64,000 nucleotides of DNA. Source: Plutella xylostella. Taxonomy: Eukaryota > Arthropoda > Insecta > Lepidoptera > Plutellidae. Shown here in pieces: positions 19,177 through 31,388 of the stretch (position 1 is the stretch's first letter; each line of letters begins with the position of its first letter). Where the stretch lies: the NCBI RefSeq assembly GCF_932276165.1, contig NC_064007.1:4350001-4414000 (forward strand), given 5' to 3'. A program made the translations under genes and the position numbers. The notes beneath the pieces were generated by a model. It had not been told where the DNA came from and searched no databases. It was given only the letters and a program-made list of their open reading frames with translations.

Positions 19177-22100
19177 GTATTTATTGTTACATCGGTTCAT
19201 TGTTGGAAATTCTTTCGTGGTTCTTGGTGGAAGAGTTTAATCGATAGTGCGGTGGGCTGCGGGTAGACACTCCTTGCGTTGTAATGCATCCATGTACAGA
19301 TGGCAGATTGTGGTGGATGTTTGTGGATTTGCATTGTAGATGCGCGCAGCGTGTTCCGTGCAAGTTCTGGGAACGGGTCCCGAGCGGCCGCGGCTCCGAG
19401 GTGCGAGTGGGCGAGTATTAATTAAGCGACCGATTGTAACGGTACAAGCCTACCCGCCGACTCTAACCGATTTTTGATAACTTCCAATATGTTGTTACAG
19501 AACATTGAACCAAACAATGAATTGGCTACAAATAAATCAGAAAGCGAAAATGATGAAGATGAATAAATATTGCCTATGATGGCGAATGTAGAAGATGAAA
19601 TTGAGTTCTAAATTAAAATAATATTGGTAACGATTTCTTTGATGTAGAAGACTAAGATAGACTTGTAAAACAAACATTTAGTTAACATATTTCAATCTAT
19701 TGATAGAGAGAAGGTACATACAAATAAAAACAATTCAATATCCTTAGATACGGAGGTGTTTAACCCTTAAGCATAGAAACTAAACCGATAGATGGCGCAA
19801 GTAGGATCAAAACAATGTAAAAAGCGTCAAAATCTTGTAGTTATTACATCAGTAATTCAGTAATTGGTATATTCAGTGTGACATCAAAGAAACAAAAGAA
19901 ATGAATACAATGTAATTATGTCAGTAAACTGTTAACCTTCGGAATCGTTCTAAATAACTACAAAACAAACAAAAAGCTTTGAAAATTAATAGTATCCAAT
20001 CCATGCCAAGGTTGGTATCCATTATACCACTTTGTACTGCATTAGGGTAGCTAGTTTCCTATTTGAGCTTATCTGAAATTCATCACTAAAAAGTATTTGC
20101 AGAAATATGTAGTTACAGAAATACTAATACAATCAAGGAATTAAAAAAAAACAAAAGGCTATCAGAGGCAAGAGGAATCTTTTAATTTATCTTACGAGTT
20201 AGGTCGCCCGTACCTTATCTCTTTATTGTCTTAACTCCAAAAATGGAACCGAAACAATTTCACTGACAATTTAAAGGGCAAAATTTATCGCAAGTCGAAA
20301 ACGTTGATTTAGCCGTAAACCCGAATCATAAACTTCATATTGATGGCTGTGTGTGAGATAAAGTCATGGATTTTGAATAATTTTACATAGGTAAGAAGAT
20401 ACTGGAAGTGCTTTGGAGATCAAGTTATCAAGTGAATTTATTATTTCTGAATATTTTGTACTTTCTCAATTTGAAGGGAATTGGAGATGCAGGCAATATA
20501 AATGATAATGAAATAAACTTGGAATGATAAAGATGGTAGATGAACAAAGTGCTTCAAATAAATTGGAATTCCATAATTTATTGGAAGAAAAATTATCAAT
20601 TAAATCTGTGGGATGCCAATCAAGCCAATGCATAGTGCAATAAACAGAATTTGAATATTACTTTGGAGAAGTCAAACAAAATAGTCAATTATGCAACGTT
20701 AGCTTGAAATAAATTTCCAAAAAAAAGTTGTCTGAAAATGCTCGTATAAATTTGTGCGAAATTAATTTCACTTTCCTCTTTGTGTTGTAAGCAAACCGAT
20801 AAATAAGCATTCAAATTTTACAAGCTCCATATTTGAAGTCGATGCACCAAAATCGCATTCCACGTGGAAATGCCGCAGGCGTTAATTTGTCGTAAAAATC
20901 TCAAAACACGGCTCCGTCCGGAAATGCAGTGTTTCGTTTAGTAGTCGCTTGTCGAACAGATGTCGACATGTGTCGTGTGGCGGCAGCGTGTACCCGTAGG
21001 CTAATTGACTCGGACGAACAAAATAAATCGTGATTTATACTCATTAGGCACCACCTGGCACTATTGATGCATGAAATACGTCCCATGATGAATAGCCTCT
21101 GTCAAGAAGATGCGTTATGTACAAGAGATTGCGATTTCTATCTGATTGATAATCTTTAGAGAAGTTACAAATCCGACTCGCTCTGTATTTCATAATGAAA
21201 CAGAGCAATCACAAGTAACGTTACCGAGGAAATTAGGTTCACCCACATAAGTATACGTTGTGATTGGATTTATTTATAAAAGGCCCTTTAATGATTTTAC
21301 TTCGATCATTTGGAATGAAATTGCTTTTCGTACACTCTCTTTGATGTTGTCTTAGAAAGGTTTTGTGAGTTGCTTGTTTGTCGCGTAGGTAGATTTCTAA
21401 GCTCTTTATAGTATCATATCGTTATTACATACAAAATACGTATATTTTTAAGACTTTTGCAATATCTTTATGGCAATGAGCCGCCATATCGTTCACCTGA
21501 GTCGATATCAGATGTTCTTCATGTCATCTGAACTCATTATTGTCAATAACGGGTAAGTTTACTGTAATACGATCTGATTATCGTAGTGTCAGTACCGTGT
21601 GGATTTGATGATAGCCTGTCAGTTTTAACCATGTTACTTTTTCAGTTTAAAAATAAAAAGATTCCTTGTTTAGATTACAGTGTTTTTTTAGATATTTAAA
21701 TTAATTAATATCTTTTATTTAATTATCAGTATTGTAAAATGGGTATATAATAATAGTCAGTAAGTATCAATGCCAGCAGATTTGAACAATAATAATAATT
21801 AAATATCCAAAAGTGCCTCGCCGTCTCAGCGTGTCCAACTTTGACATTTAACAGTAAAGAAATACTGGACCATTCCACAGTACCGTTATTCTAAGCGACC
21901 GCGGCTGGTACCTCGAAACTATGTGTAAGATAATGCTCTGTGCCCGCTTTGTTCAGATGCTCAACTTTATCTTGCAAGTACCGAGGATAAATTAAAGTTG
22001 ACAGTCGGGTTCGCACGACTCAATTGCTGTTAGGTATGTGAGTTTTAACAAGGTCCTTTTCAACGCTGTGCTTTCTACGATATTTGATCGCATTGGAATC

Positions 22101-25100
22101 TTGTCACATTAGATTTAACATTCAGCTGCGCTGACATTTTGCTTGATAACATTGTAGTAATCTAAAATGTGAAATTCATTTAAATAATATTCAACTTTGA
22201 AAGCTTCACATTCTACGGTATCTGGAATTATTAACGATAATCTCAACCCGTATGATATTTTCGTCTTAATGGGTAATTTACTTTTAATTGGATTAATTAT
22301 CGATCTCTTTATAACTGAGTAATCGAACTACTAAGTTTTTTTTTTTTTTAGTACTTTTAAGTTATGATTACGGTAGAAGTTTGCCACTGGCCACTTGAAG
22401 CATTATAATTATCAGATATGTAGGCAAATGTATAAAATCGGCGTCATATTCTAAAATGATCGTTGAACAATTTACCTTTTAAATTTCAACCGTATTTGCG
22501 TAATTTCCATTTTTATGTTCAATTTAAACAAACCATTAGTCAGTAAGCTACCTTTTTGACCGTGAAAGCCACTTTTAATATTCTTCAATTATTCACAGAC
22601 TTTCAAAAATGACTTCAACAACTGTCTCTAAAGAGTCATTAGAAGAACTTATTTTTCTAAAAGCTCAGTCATTAGTAGTGCATTGGCCACGGCTACTTTC
22701 TTCTCTTTAAGAAATCATAAAGATATCCGAGGCATCCTCATCCTGTCTCATAAATAATTCTAGTGGAATTGTTGAGATTTCCCGACTGACCGCGGCGTAT
22801 GCCGATCCATTTGTGATGGACAAATGAAAGGCCTAATTAGGAAGCTAAAATATTTCCTCTAAGCATAAAGAGAAGACCGTCTATTTACTAAACATGGTCT
22901 AGGGGAATGATTCAACTTTAATTTAATTATTGTAGCAATTGCTCATTATTGACAAGATGGAGTTTCAAAAGTTGGAAAGGTTTTAGGCAGATGTTAAGCT
23001 TCAAACAAGTTCTGAGACGTGATAGATCTTTTTAACGTTTAAAATCGTCCGCCAATAGCAATTAACCTTAGGGGCATCAGAAACAGAGTGTCTTGTTTGA
23101 TAACGCGATGTAAAACACCGTTTTCAATGTTTAAAACCTTTTAGTTTTAGCATTTAACGTTCGTTTTGATGGTCTATTACGTCACTCGGTCGTTCCGTTT
23201 GGTATTTTAAAATAATTTCTACTAAGTTTAGAGTAGAGTGACATCAATTTTGTGGATCTTCAGATAAAGTCTTGCCTTTTGATGTTTACTGTTATACACT
23301 CGGTCACTCTGGCGTGGTGGTGAGATATCGATTTCAGTCTGTCAAGTATCGTGTTTAGTTTGTCATGTTGGGGTTTTTGTATTCAAGTCAAGGATTGAGC
23401 CAACTGCATACTTGGGCTAGTTTTGGTTTACGAGCTCGAGCAAGTCACTTCCTTGGTGGCTGTAAAGAGCAGTAATCCCGCGAGTTTTGCAACATTTTAC
23501 TGTTTTATTACCGCCGCTTCGGCCCGATTCTTCGGTTTTGTTGCGGGCTTCGTAGGAATGCGTAAGAAAGAAACGTTATGGGATGGCCCCGGGGCAAGTT
23601 ATAAGAAAGCTATTTTATTATTATCTCCGATGCCTTGAAATTATGTTTGTTTCCGTTGTACCCTATAGAAGCGCTATTTTCTTTCGCGCAAGAAGTAGAT
23701 AAAATTGAAAGAAAGCATTAAATTATATTCTTATTATGTTTAATCAACAAAGTGCTATTTCATTCTATTCTACCGCCATATAGCATAGTATGTTTCTTTA
23801 ACAAGTTAAAAGCGATTAAAGAGCGAACATGGCAATTTCGTCTAGAAATCGGTTAGGCAAACGACCGATTTACTTTAAGTCCCTTTTACGACTGTTTCCA
23901 AACAGAAACTTGTATTAAAACACTGAAGTTTTGCGTTGACGTTAAGACACGATATCTACCGGCGTTCGTCGCTGTAAACTTTGGCAGCATTTGACTACTA
24001 GAACAGAAATGTAAGACGAGCGGTGCGACAGGATCGTTAAATTACGTGGATTCGGTATCTCGGTGACTCAGCTCGATACGACAAGGTTTTTATTACTTTC
24101 GTATGACTGGAATCGGCCAAATCGTTGTCTCTAGGTAACATGTTGAAATATTTTAATAACCCTGCACTGAACTTCTTTAATTCCTCTTTTGTTCGTTCCC
24201 GGAACCGCTTCAAACTTTTTTAGCTCTTTATACTTAAGTAGGTACTTGAGAATATTATTCTGTTCACGAAATCCTATTAAATGTCGCGAATGCACAATAA
24301 TGTGAGAGTTTGGGAAGTGTCGCGCAGTTTTACTTCCCTTGTTATAATACCACTGTCAACGCTAGTAATAACATCAGGTAAGAATTGGGCCCCAAAGCCG
24401 ACCCGTCCCTTCGCCTTCGCTGTGTAACATCGGCTCTCTCGTTTTATTAACCAGGGCCCGGACGGACTAGTCAAGTTGAAGGATTTTGTTGCTCATCGTC
24501 AAAATACTCAAAATGTAGTAAAGAGGTGAATATGTTTGGAATTTAAAACGCCAACATTTTGTTTGAAGCAATTGAGACTTCCTTTTTATGCCTTTATTTC
24601 CCTTCAATACCGAATCGTTTTCCGATTCCACCAACACACAGCAGAAATACGACTTTGCCAGCGAGAACAATTTCCTCTAATGTTTTCATGACTCTCGTGA
24701 ACTAAAGACCGTGTAACGAGGTATCTGTTCGTAGTCTTTTAATAGCATTTAAGAGCGTACAAACTGGCGAGTATTAGTTTTTATCAAACAATCTGTAAGA
24801 GCGTCACGTCTTTATTACTATTTATTCTTTGTCCTCGTGAATGCAGTGCCCGTGGGAAAAGGACGGGACGTGATACGGGTTTGGCAGTGGTGTGAGTGAG
24901 ACGGGGCGACTCCGTGCGTCCCGCTTTAAACATAGGTGGTGGAGTTCAATAAAAAATGGCGCGTACCTGGGCCAGTCGGTCCCTTGACATGTTTATACAT
25001 TTTTCTTAATGTTGTGTATTAACAGAATGTTTTTGTTACGGATTTCTCGATTGAGATCGGATCGCGGCGTTATTAAAAAAGTTTTCGGCGGAATTTTGGC

Positions 25101-26195
25101 GACGATTTTGTTGGTTACGGCAGTTTCAGGAATTCGCCTCGGGGCTCTGTTCAATGCCACAGCGTGGGGGGTACTGTTGTTTCCAACTTTGAATATTATC
25201 ACAGTGATAATTCAACTTGTTTGTGAGATAACATGTTGTTCTAAATTCTAAGTTATTTTAGGCTCGTGACTTCTAAGTAGGCTGAGCTGTGCCATATTTC
25301 ACGCCGGCATCGTTAGACCCATCAGTTACATCATGGTTTTACGAAACTTCGAGAATGCTCTGCATGTTGTTATCCCGGTCTGAGTTTGGCAATTTTCTGC
25401 CAAACAACGCCCCTTCAATTAAACGTGCTAAAAGACCATTCTTTATTTCGCCTTCACTTCACTTGCTGCTGGCACAAAACAAAAGAAAGCGGTGCGATTT
25501 AAAACGATTCCGAATTCGAAGTTTAAAAAGGGACGAATGCAACATGGCGTCCTCTCAACAGCTGATTCAGCATCACCTTACGGAGGCATGCAGTTGCCAT
25601 TGTCCTTCCCGCGTTCAAAGCGTTCCGATTGTTACAGTATTTTATCTTTCGCAAGCGTCTGGCGCCGCTTCTCTGTGCCGATTCAAAACTCGGTATCGGG
25701 AGACCATTTATCTCTGTAATTCCTTTTCTTTGCGATTCTTGATAGCAAGGATATATTGTTGACCGTTGTCAGATGTTATTCCAAATTACTTTCATGCATC
25801 TAACACCAATGCAAAGTAAGTTAGGCACCTATAAACGTTTGGCAAGGTTACTCCGATTATCCCACCGAATTTCTAAATGAAACAAAAAGCGCTTTAAACC
25901 TTATTGCAAGGCTGTAAATGATTTAGATTAAATAATTGCAATCGATTGCGCCACAACCAACACCATGACGTTACCATTGCAAAATTCAAATGTAAAAAAA
26001 GCGAAAGCTACAATTGAATGAAACATTTGTCAGCAACATAGTTTCACATCCGGACAGGCACAATTGCTATCCGCAACGTAAGCGATTTAAATCGTATCGT
26101 ATCGTTACAATCGTAACTCTCTGATACGCCCTAACTGCGGAACGAGGGCTTCGCACGGAATACAACCTTGGCGGAGAATTCTGTAATGTTGCCGC
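19177..26195. other. Intron-like, mostly unique sequence
   Basis: Seven kilobases with few recognisable repeats and no convincing exon. 25009-25762 has overlapping open frames of 75-157 codons in moderately GC-rich sequence, without recognised domains. If the promoter at 18918 is real, this is the start of its first intron. Confidence 0.4.
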
Positions 26196-26203
26196 TCGAT
26201 AGA

Positions 26204-26330
26204 CTATCGATAGTTGCGCTATTGATGAACAGCAATACTATTGTTGGTGTTAATGCTAGAGATCAGAAATATATCGATAGAAGAAGTATTTACTATAACC
26301 ACCCACTATGCTATCGATACTTTCGATAGG
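26204..26330. promoter_or_regulatory. Cluster of TATCGATA-type sites
   Basis: CTATCGATAG (26204-26213), ATATCGATAG (26271-26280) and CTATCGATACTTTCGATAGG (26311-26330) lie within 127 bp. TATCGATA is the DRE core bound in flies by DREF and BEAF-32. The clustering suggests a regulatory or boundary site, but function is inferred. Confidence 0.4.
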
Positions 26331-26840
26331 CCTAGTAAGTGGTGATGAGGTTGATCGGATTGTGACAACACTACTGCTGGTCAGTGTTGCCATCATTGAA
26401 CAAATTCCAGGAATCGATTAGGAACTAATATCGCTCTTACAAACGTTGAAATAAGAGCTGTTTTGGTTTTGATGATTTTGACATAAAAATAGACTAGTTA
26501 TTATTATTATGTACTTACACGTTAAATTTGTGTACATAAGTATTATGTGATTTCCAATCCCACTAATCCCACTATAAATAATTAGGAAACACGGTCACAT
26601 GACATATAATATTTAGGACCACCCGGTAAGTAAGTAGGTATTTTGTTGTTTGTCTCTTTTTATACAATAAAATAGTCTGAATGAATTCCTAAACAGGATT
26701 GCAAAGGGTCTTGGAATAAGTAGTTTCTGATAAAACAATAGTGTTACTTTTCGCCTTGGCAGTTATGGGCTTGAGATTGGTGGGTACAGTCAAGGCTAAA
26801 AGCTCCGAGTTTTTAAAGGTTTTGGTCTGACTTTGACTTA

Positions 26841-26980
26841 GGGTGACATGCACCAAAGTGTTAAATCTAGATTTAGTGTGTAATCTCGATTTAAGAAACG
26901 TCAGTCCATATATATACATTTTTGGCATAAATCGAGATTTAACACTAAATCTAGATTTAATATGTTGGTGCGAGTGGCCC
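26841..26980. mobile_element. 140-bp Harbinger-like MITE
   Basis: 53-bp terminal inverted repeats: the left reads GGGTGACATGCACCAAAGTG then TTAAATCTAGATTTAGTGT; the right is its reverse complement with a few mismatches (GGGCCACTCGCACCAA). The 3-bp duplication TTA flanks it (26838-26840 and 26981-26983). The TIR start and TTA duplication fit PIF/Harbinger MITEs. It can fold into one long hairpin. Confidence 0.85.
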
Positions 26981-26983
26981 TTA

Positions 26984-28149
26984 GACTATTACCTTCCTGT
27001 CGTCCAATATGTTTCTACAAAAGTCTTAAGTATGTAATTACTTCCCTTACATATTATAATGTTTAAGGAAGTAACCGATCTAAATCTACACAAAACTAAT
27101 ACTTACTCACCTTTAAATATCATAATGGTTAATGAAGAAAAACAGAACAGCAAATTGTAGCTAACGTGGTGATAAAATACCCTAGGAAAAGAACAATAAA
27201 AATATTATTACAAGCTTGCCCCGGTGACACTGTGTCATGCATCACTCATGCGCGGTAATGGCACGATTTTATTAGTCACAATCACATTCACAAAGTAGCT
27301 ATACGGTACAGTCATCGCTTTAAAGATGGTTACACTTCTGTAGGTACATTTTGAAAAAAACAGTAAGCTGCCAGTAGCTGCGTTCGTTGTTAATACGAAA
27401 TCTTATTTCAACAAAGTACAAAAGTCCATCTAGTACCTAGATTATAGGTAAGTACTTATGAATCTGACTGTACCTCAATATTCATCAGTCTAAAAGAAAT
27501 GACAAGAAGCTGACGTAAAAAGCTGGCTTATATGACAAAAGTATTTTTTTATCAACACTAAAGAAGAAATATTTTTCATTACTATCAAGGTTTTAACCTC
27601 AATTGGCTTATTTAATTAAATCTTATACAACTTGTGCTATAAACAGTTTAGATAATTAACAAATTAAATTAGTCTAAATACAGTTTGTGCCGTTTTGTAC
27701 CGAGTGCTTTAAATTTAAGAACAATGCCCAGATTTCGATCTTGTGAAAATTCTTTCCTCTTTGTTACTGTATCGATGCTAACGAGAAAGACACACGAGAT
27801 TGAAGTCTAATTAATCGGAACAAAGATGGTTTTACAATGGCCTTACCACCTCATGTTATTTTTGGGGCAAAACGTGTGTTGTATTTGGCCGATAGAAATT
27901 AAATCTGCATAAAAGTACAAAAATATACACACGGAGATAAGACTGAGTAGATTTTGTTAAACCTTTACATGATACATTTTTGACAAGATAAACACTACTA
28001 AAATGTATACTTATTTAGTTTATTAGATCTATAGTTTATGTATTAAAAGGACAACCTTACCCATTATAACCTTTCACTCTACTTGAATACATCCCTTTTA
28101 ACAATAGTCGAAATACGTATAGCGACCGATTACTTATATTATTTTAAAC
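26984..28149. other. No gene seen
   Basis: AT-rich sequence. Nothing recognised. Confidence 0.4.
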
Positions 28150-28320
28150 TGAATATTTGTACTCGGGTCTTGGGTGTTGATATTTATATTTAGTATCTAT
28201 CTATCTATGTATTTGTGTAGATATATCAGCTGTCCGACACCCATAACACAGGTTCTGCCTAGCTTGGGGTCGGATGGCCGTGTGTGAGATGTAACCAACA
28301 TATTTATTTATTATTATTTA
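28150..28320 (+). mobile_element. SINE-like repeat
   Basis: TACTCGGGTCTTGGGTGTTG, then CTGTCCGACACCCATAACAC and GGCCGTGTGTGAGATGT, ending near a (TTATT)n tail. Same family as 9181-9340 and 16385-16490. Confidence 0.65.
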
Positions 28321-28851
28321 TTAATTGTCAAATGTATTCTATTCTATATTATCCAAGCATATGTTTATTGTTATGATTATGAAAGAGAGAAAAGTAACAT
28401 TGCCTAAATAAAATCTATTGTACGTTGTAGCAAAGTAATGTTCAGTTTGCAACGTAGGTTGTAAGATTTGTAAGATAAAGAATCGATAATGAAGTTGTAA
28501 TAGTTTCACTCAATTTAAATATGAATGTAATTTGTTTGCTTAGATCTTGAATGGCAGTGAGTGTAGATGTAGATAGATAGAACACTAGATAGGTAGTATT
28601 TTTAACAATGTAGGTACAAAAGCTTGTCGTATTTGGGCTTGTAGTTTTTAATAATGTACACACGGCAACGTTAACTGGTTGGCAGGGCACACTAACGTAG
28701 GTAGTGTATGTGTGTGTCGGCGACGTCGACGTAATTATTTAGTTCTGGGCAACCCACACATGGATATAGTTGTGCCAGTGACAATGATTCATTCATTCAT
28801 TTGTTTTTATGATATGAAGCAAAATTTTGCATGGCAGTGTAATAGATTGAA

Positions 28852-28915
28852 TGGCTCAGTTGGTATGATACAAGACTTACAATAATCGGTATGGTGGTTC
28901 AAATCCCACTGAACT
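28852..28915 (+). repeat. tRNA-like sequence in the left inverted repeat
   Basis: A-box TGGCTCAGTTGG at 28852-28863 and B-box GGTTCAAATCC at 28896-28906 are 44 nt apart start to start, the normal tRNA spacing. The cloverleaf is incomplete (no convincing acceptor or anticodon stem), so it is not called as a working tRNA. Confidence 0.6.
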
Positions 28916-29339
28916 TACAATATTCCTTTTTTGTTTTTTTATAGATTTAATTTATTTTTTAAGTTGGTTAATAATAGTATTGTAGCATATACGAATAAAA
29001 GCAACACAGAAAGTAAATGAAACAAGTTATTAAGTGTTAAAATAACCAAATTTATTCTTGCCGTAACATAAACATTAAGGATGTTACGTTTTTGTTGTTT
29101 TTCGTTTTAAAACATAGCAGTTTTAAATCATAATAAACATCAGAAAAGGATGGACTGGCTGTTTTACTAAAGTAAATAGGCAAGTCATTAGTTATATGAA
29201 TCAACATGTTAATTAGCTAGAAATAAGATAACTTATTCCAACCTCAGTAACAATAACATCATTAACACATTGGCTTACCCATAATTGTAAATAATAATAA
29301 GTATTTAACCAAATAAATAAAGTCTTATACAAATGGAAA

Positions 29340-29949
29340 AATAAAAATTACTGAGCTAACCCCAATAACTATAATTTTCACCACTTTTTCGCCATAATAT
29401 CTTACGTCCATCCTTGTCTGATTTAAAGGTCTTTTCATCACTAAATATCACCACATTGTTGCACCAATCAAAGTTTAAAATAGTCAGTCGCAAAACGCAC
29501 TCTGTTTCGACGATGCTGATCGGTTAGAGCAATTTTCTTCGTCGGCCTCCGACACCGCAACCCAGCAGCACGCAAGTGAACCCGTACGGTTCGTAGGGAT
29601 AGATTATGTGTTGTGGCCGTAGAACGGGTGCTGCAGAACGGATCAGCGCTATGTGCAGCTACGATTTCTCGATGGCGTGGTGATGCATCCGTATAGACGA
29701 CTACTGTCTACATGTCCCGAATCTGCGTATCGGTGAACCCATAATTGAACAGTTCTCCTCTGCAAACAAAAAAAACAAATACTTAGCTTATACAAATACA
29801 AATATTCTAACAGTCAAATAAAATTATATTTGCAGTTCTATGTGACTTACCGATATCATTAAACGTCTTGCGATTTCACTAATTGTAATATTTTGTTCAT
29901 ATAATACAATTATCTCCGCCTTTTTGAACATGGTTAAATGACTTTCCAT
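29340..29949 (-). pseudogene. Tc1/mariner-type transposase, broken, with one intron
   Basis: Minus strand. Exon 1 (29949-29851) encodes 33 residues with a helix-turn-helix character (FKKAEIIVLYEQN, ISEIARRLMIS). A 91-bp intron with GT...AG ends follows (29850-29760). Exon 2 begins RRTVQLWVHRYADSGHVDS, typical of the Tc1 DNA-binding domain. Frameshifts then divide it: one frame carries VRVHLRAAGLRCRRPTKK, another carries VVIFSDEKTFKSD, the segment around the first catalytic aspartate. The second aspartate and the last acidic residue were not found, so the C-terminal half is lost or unrecognisable. Tc1-family transposases are about 340 residues; fewer than 200 codons are traceable here. Confidence 0.75.
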
Positions 29950-30239
29950 AGTGACTGCGAAGATAAATTAATTATAAATTCACAAATCACAAAGTGAATC
30001 ACTATGCAGACGCAGAGGTGAATTGTCACTAAAAGTAAAAACTAATTTCGTTTATTCATATTGTATGAGGGTAGAATGGTTTTACTTCTCAAATGAAGAA
30101 CGAATCATATATTTTTAGCGAAGAGAAATAGTCGACAGCTATGCAGCTTGTAGTCATTTGTCAATTTCAAATAAATTTATTTTATACTCAACAGCGTTTA
30201 AATTAACGCTAAATTTAAATAAAGTAAAATAAAAATACC

Positions 30240-30300
30240 CATTAGTGGACTCGAACTCACGACCTATGTTTCATAAGTCTAACATACTACCAATGAGCTA
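30240..30300 (-). repeat. tRNA-like sequence in the right inverted repeat
   Basis: On the minus strand, A-box TAGCTCATTGG starts at 30300 and B-box AGTTCGAGTCC at 30257, 43 nt apart. It aligns with the left-arm copy through GACTTA and GAGTCCAC/AATCCCAC. The two being in mirror positions supports their being part of the transposon ends. Confidence 0.6.
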
Positions 30301-31074
30301 CGAAGAGTATAGCTACAAGTTGTGAAATTTTGCTTCAAGTCTGTCTGTTTGACTTACTCGACCGGTTGATATTTTTATGTCACAGCTGGTGTAAGGGCGT
30401 TTGCCTACGCGCAAACTCGTTTGTGCTGTTGTGTGTGTGTGTGTGTGTGGTTTGTTACTGGTGTATTTACCGATTTCTGCTTTATTGCACACATAGACCA
30501 CGTTAGTGTGTACACATACACTACGTTTGTGTGCCCTGCCAACCATTTGGAGTTGCCGTGTGTACATATGTTTTGTATTTCATTTAAAAGTTAAAGTTTT
30601 TATTTTGTTTCGATTATTTCTGCATAACATCTTCACACTGCACGGGTTTAAAATCTCTTCAGATTATCCCATCTGTTATACAGCTGATCATGTTTGCTGA
30701 AGTTCACACTTGTTGTTGTTTTCAGGCTAGGTTGAGTATACAGCTATGAAATTGTAGTTAAAGCTTAGAACATCACGAAGTAGTAACCTCTCAATTTTTA
30801 AAAATTCAGCTCAATATTGCTGCAAAAAGTTTACTTGACAGCTGATTTCACCAATGAAATCATCATCATCATCAATCAATATCATTTCAACAATGAAATC
30901 GTGATGATGATGATTTCATCGACTTTACCAATACGCAAGGGCATTTCATTTATCTAATAATCTTTATGACCTAAGACCTGACCTAAGCTTATCTAAGATA
31001 TAATTGGGTTATACAAATAATGAACTTACTGATACACTGCAGTGAACAATGCATTCATAACCTAGTAACCATCC

Positions 31075-31203
31075 AATTATAATCATCATCCACTGCTGGA
31101 CATAGGCCTCTCTCAAAAAACACAACACAATGTCCTTGCTCTTCCCCATCCAGCCAGTACCAGCTACCTGCCTGAGGTCGTCGGTGCAATGTACGGGACC
31201 CAT
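31075..31203 (-). pseudogene. RTE-type LINE 3' end, degraded
   Basis: Minus strand reads TDDLRQVAGTGWM then REAYVQQWMM, the RTE C-terminal signature with substitutions, above an ATC-rich tail. Very short. Confidence 0.65.
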
Positions 31204-31269
31204 TCAATGCTAATTAAGAATTTGTATTGGTGCTACTTCCATCAAGGATGTCTGAATCTCTGCTAATGG

Positions 31270-31388
31270 ACAGATAACCCTTAATCGGCCATGGCTACTT
31301 ATTGATTTTCGCCCTCAACTCAAGGGGTTAAAGTTCATAAGAAGGCGGAATCCATATATCCTGTGGCCAGTTGGGAGTTAATGGCAAC
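31270..31388. repeat. MITE-like inverted repeat, copy 1
   Basis: ATAACCCTTAATCGGCCATG on the left faces TGGCCAGTTGGGAGTTAATG on the right in imperfect reverse complement. A related segment at 40195-40325 begins ATAACCCTTAATCCGTATGG. Ends are loose and no clear target duplication is seen. Confidence 0.4.

Larger units (their letters stand above)
28654..30567 (-). mobile_element. Tc1/mariner-like transposon with long tRNA-bearing inverted repeats, decayed
   Basis: ATGTACACACGGCAAC at 28654 faces GTTGCCGTGTGTACAT ending at 30567. Inside, GGTTGGCAGGGCACAC and GTAGTGTATGTGTG on the left match the right arm in reverse. The homology continues inward through GAAGCAAAATTT and a tRNA-like sequence in each arm, so each inverted repeat is roughly 260-330 bp and diverged. 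The centre holds a broken, intron-containing Tc1-type transposase on the minus strand. The target duplication could not be fixed with certainty. Total length is 1.91 kb. Confidence 0.7.
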
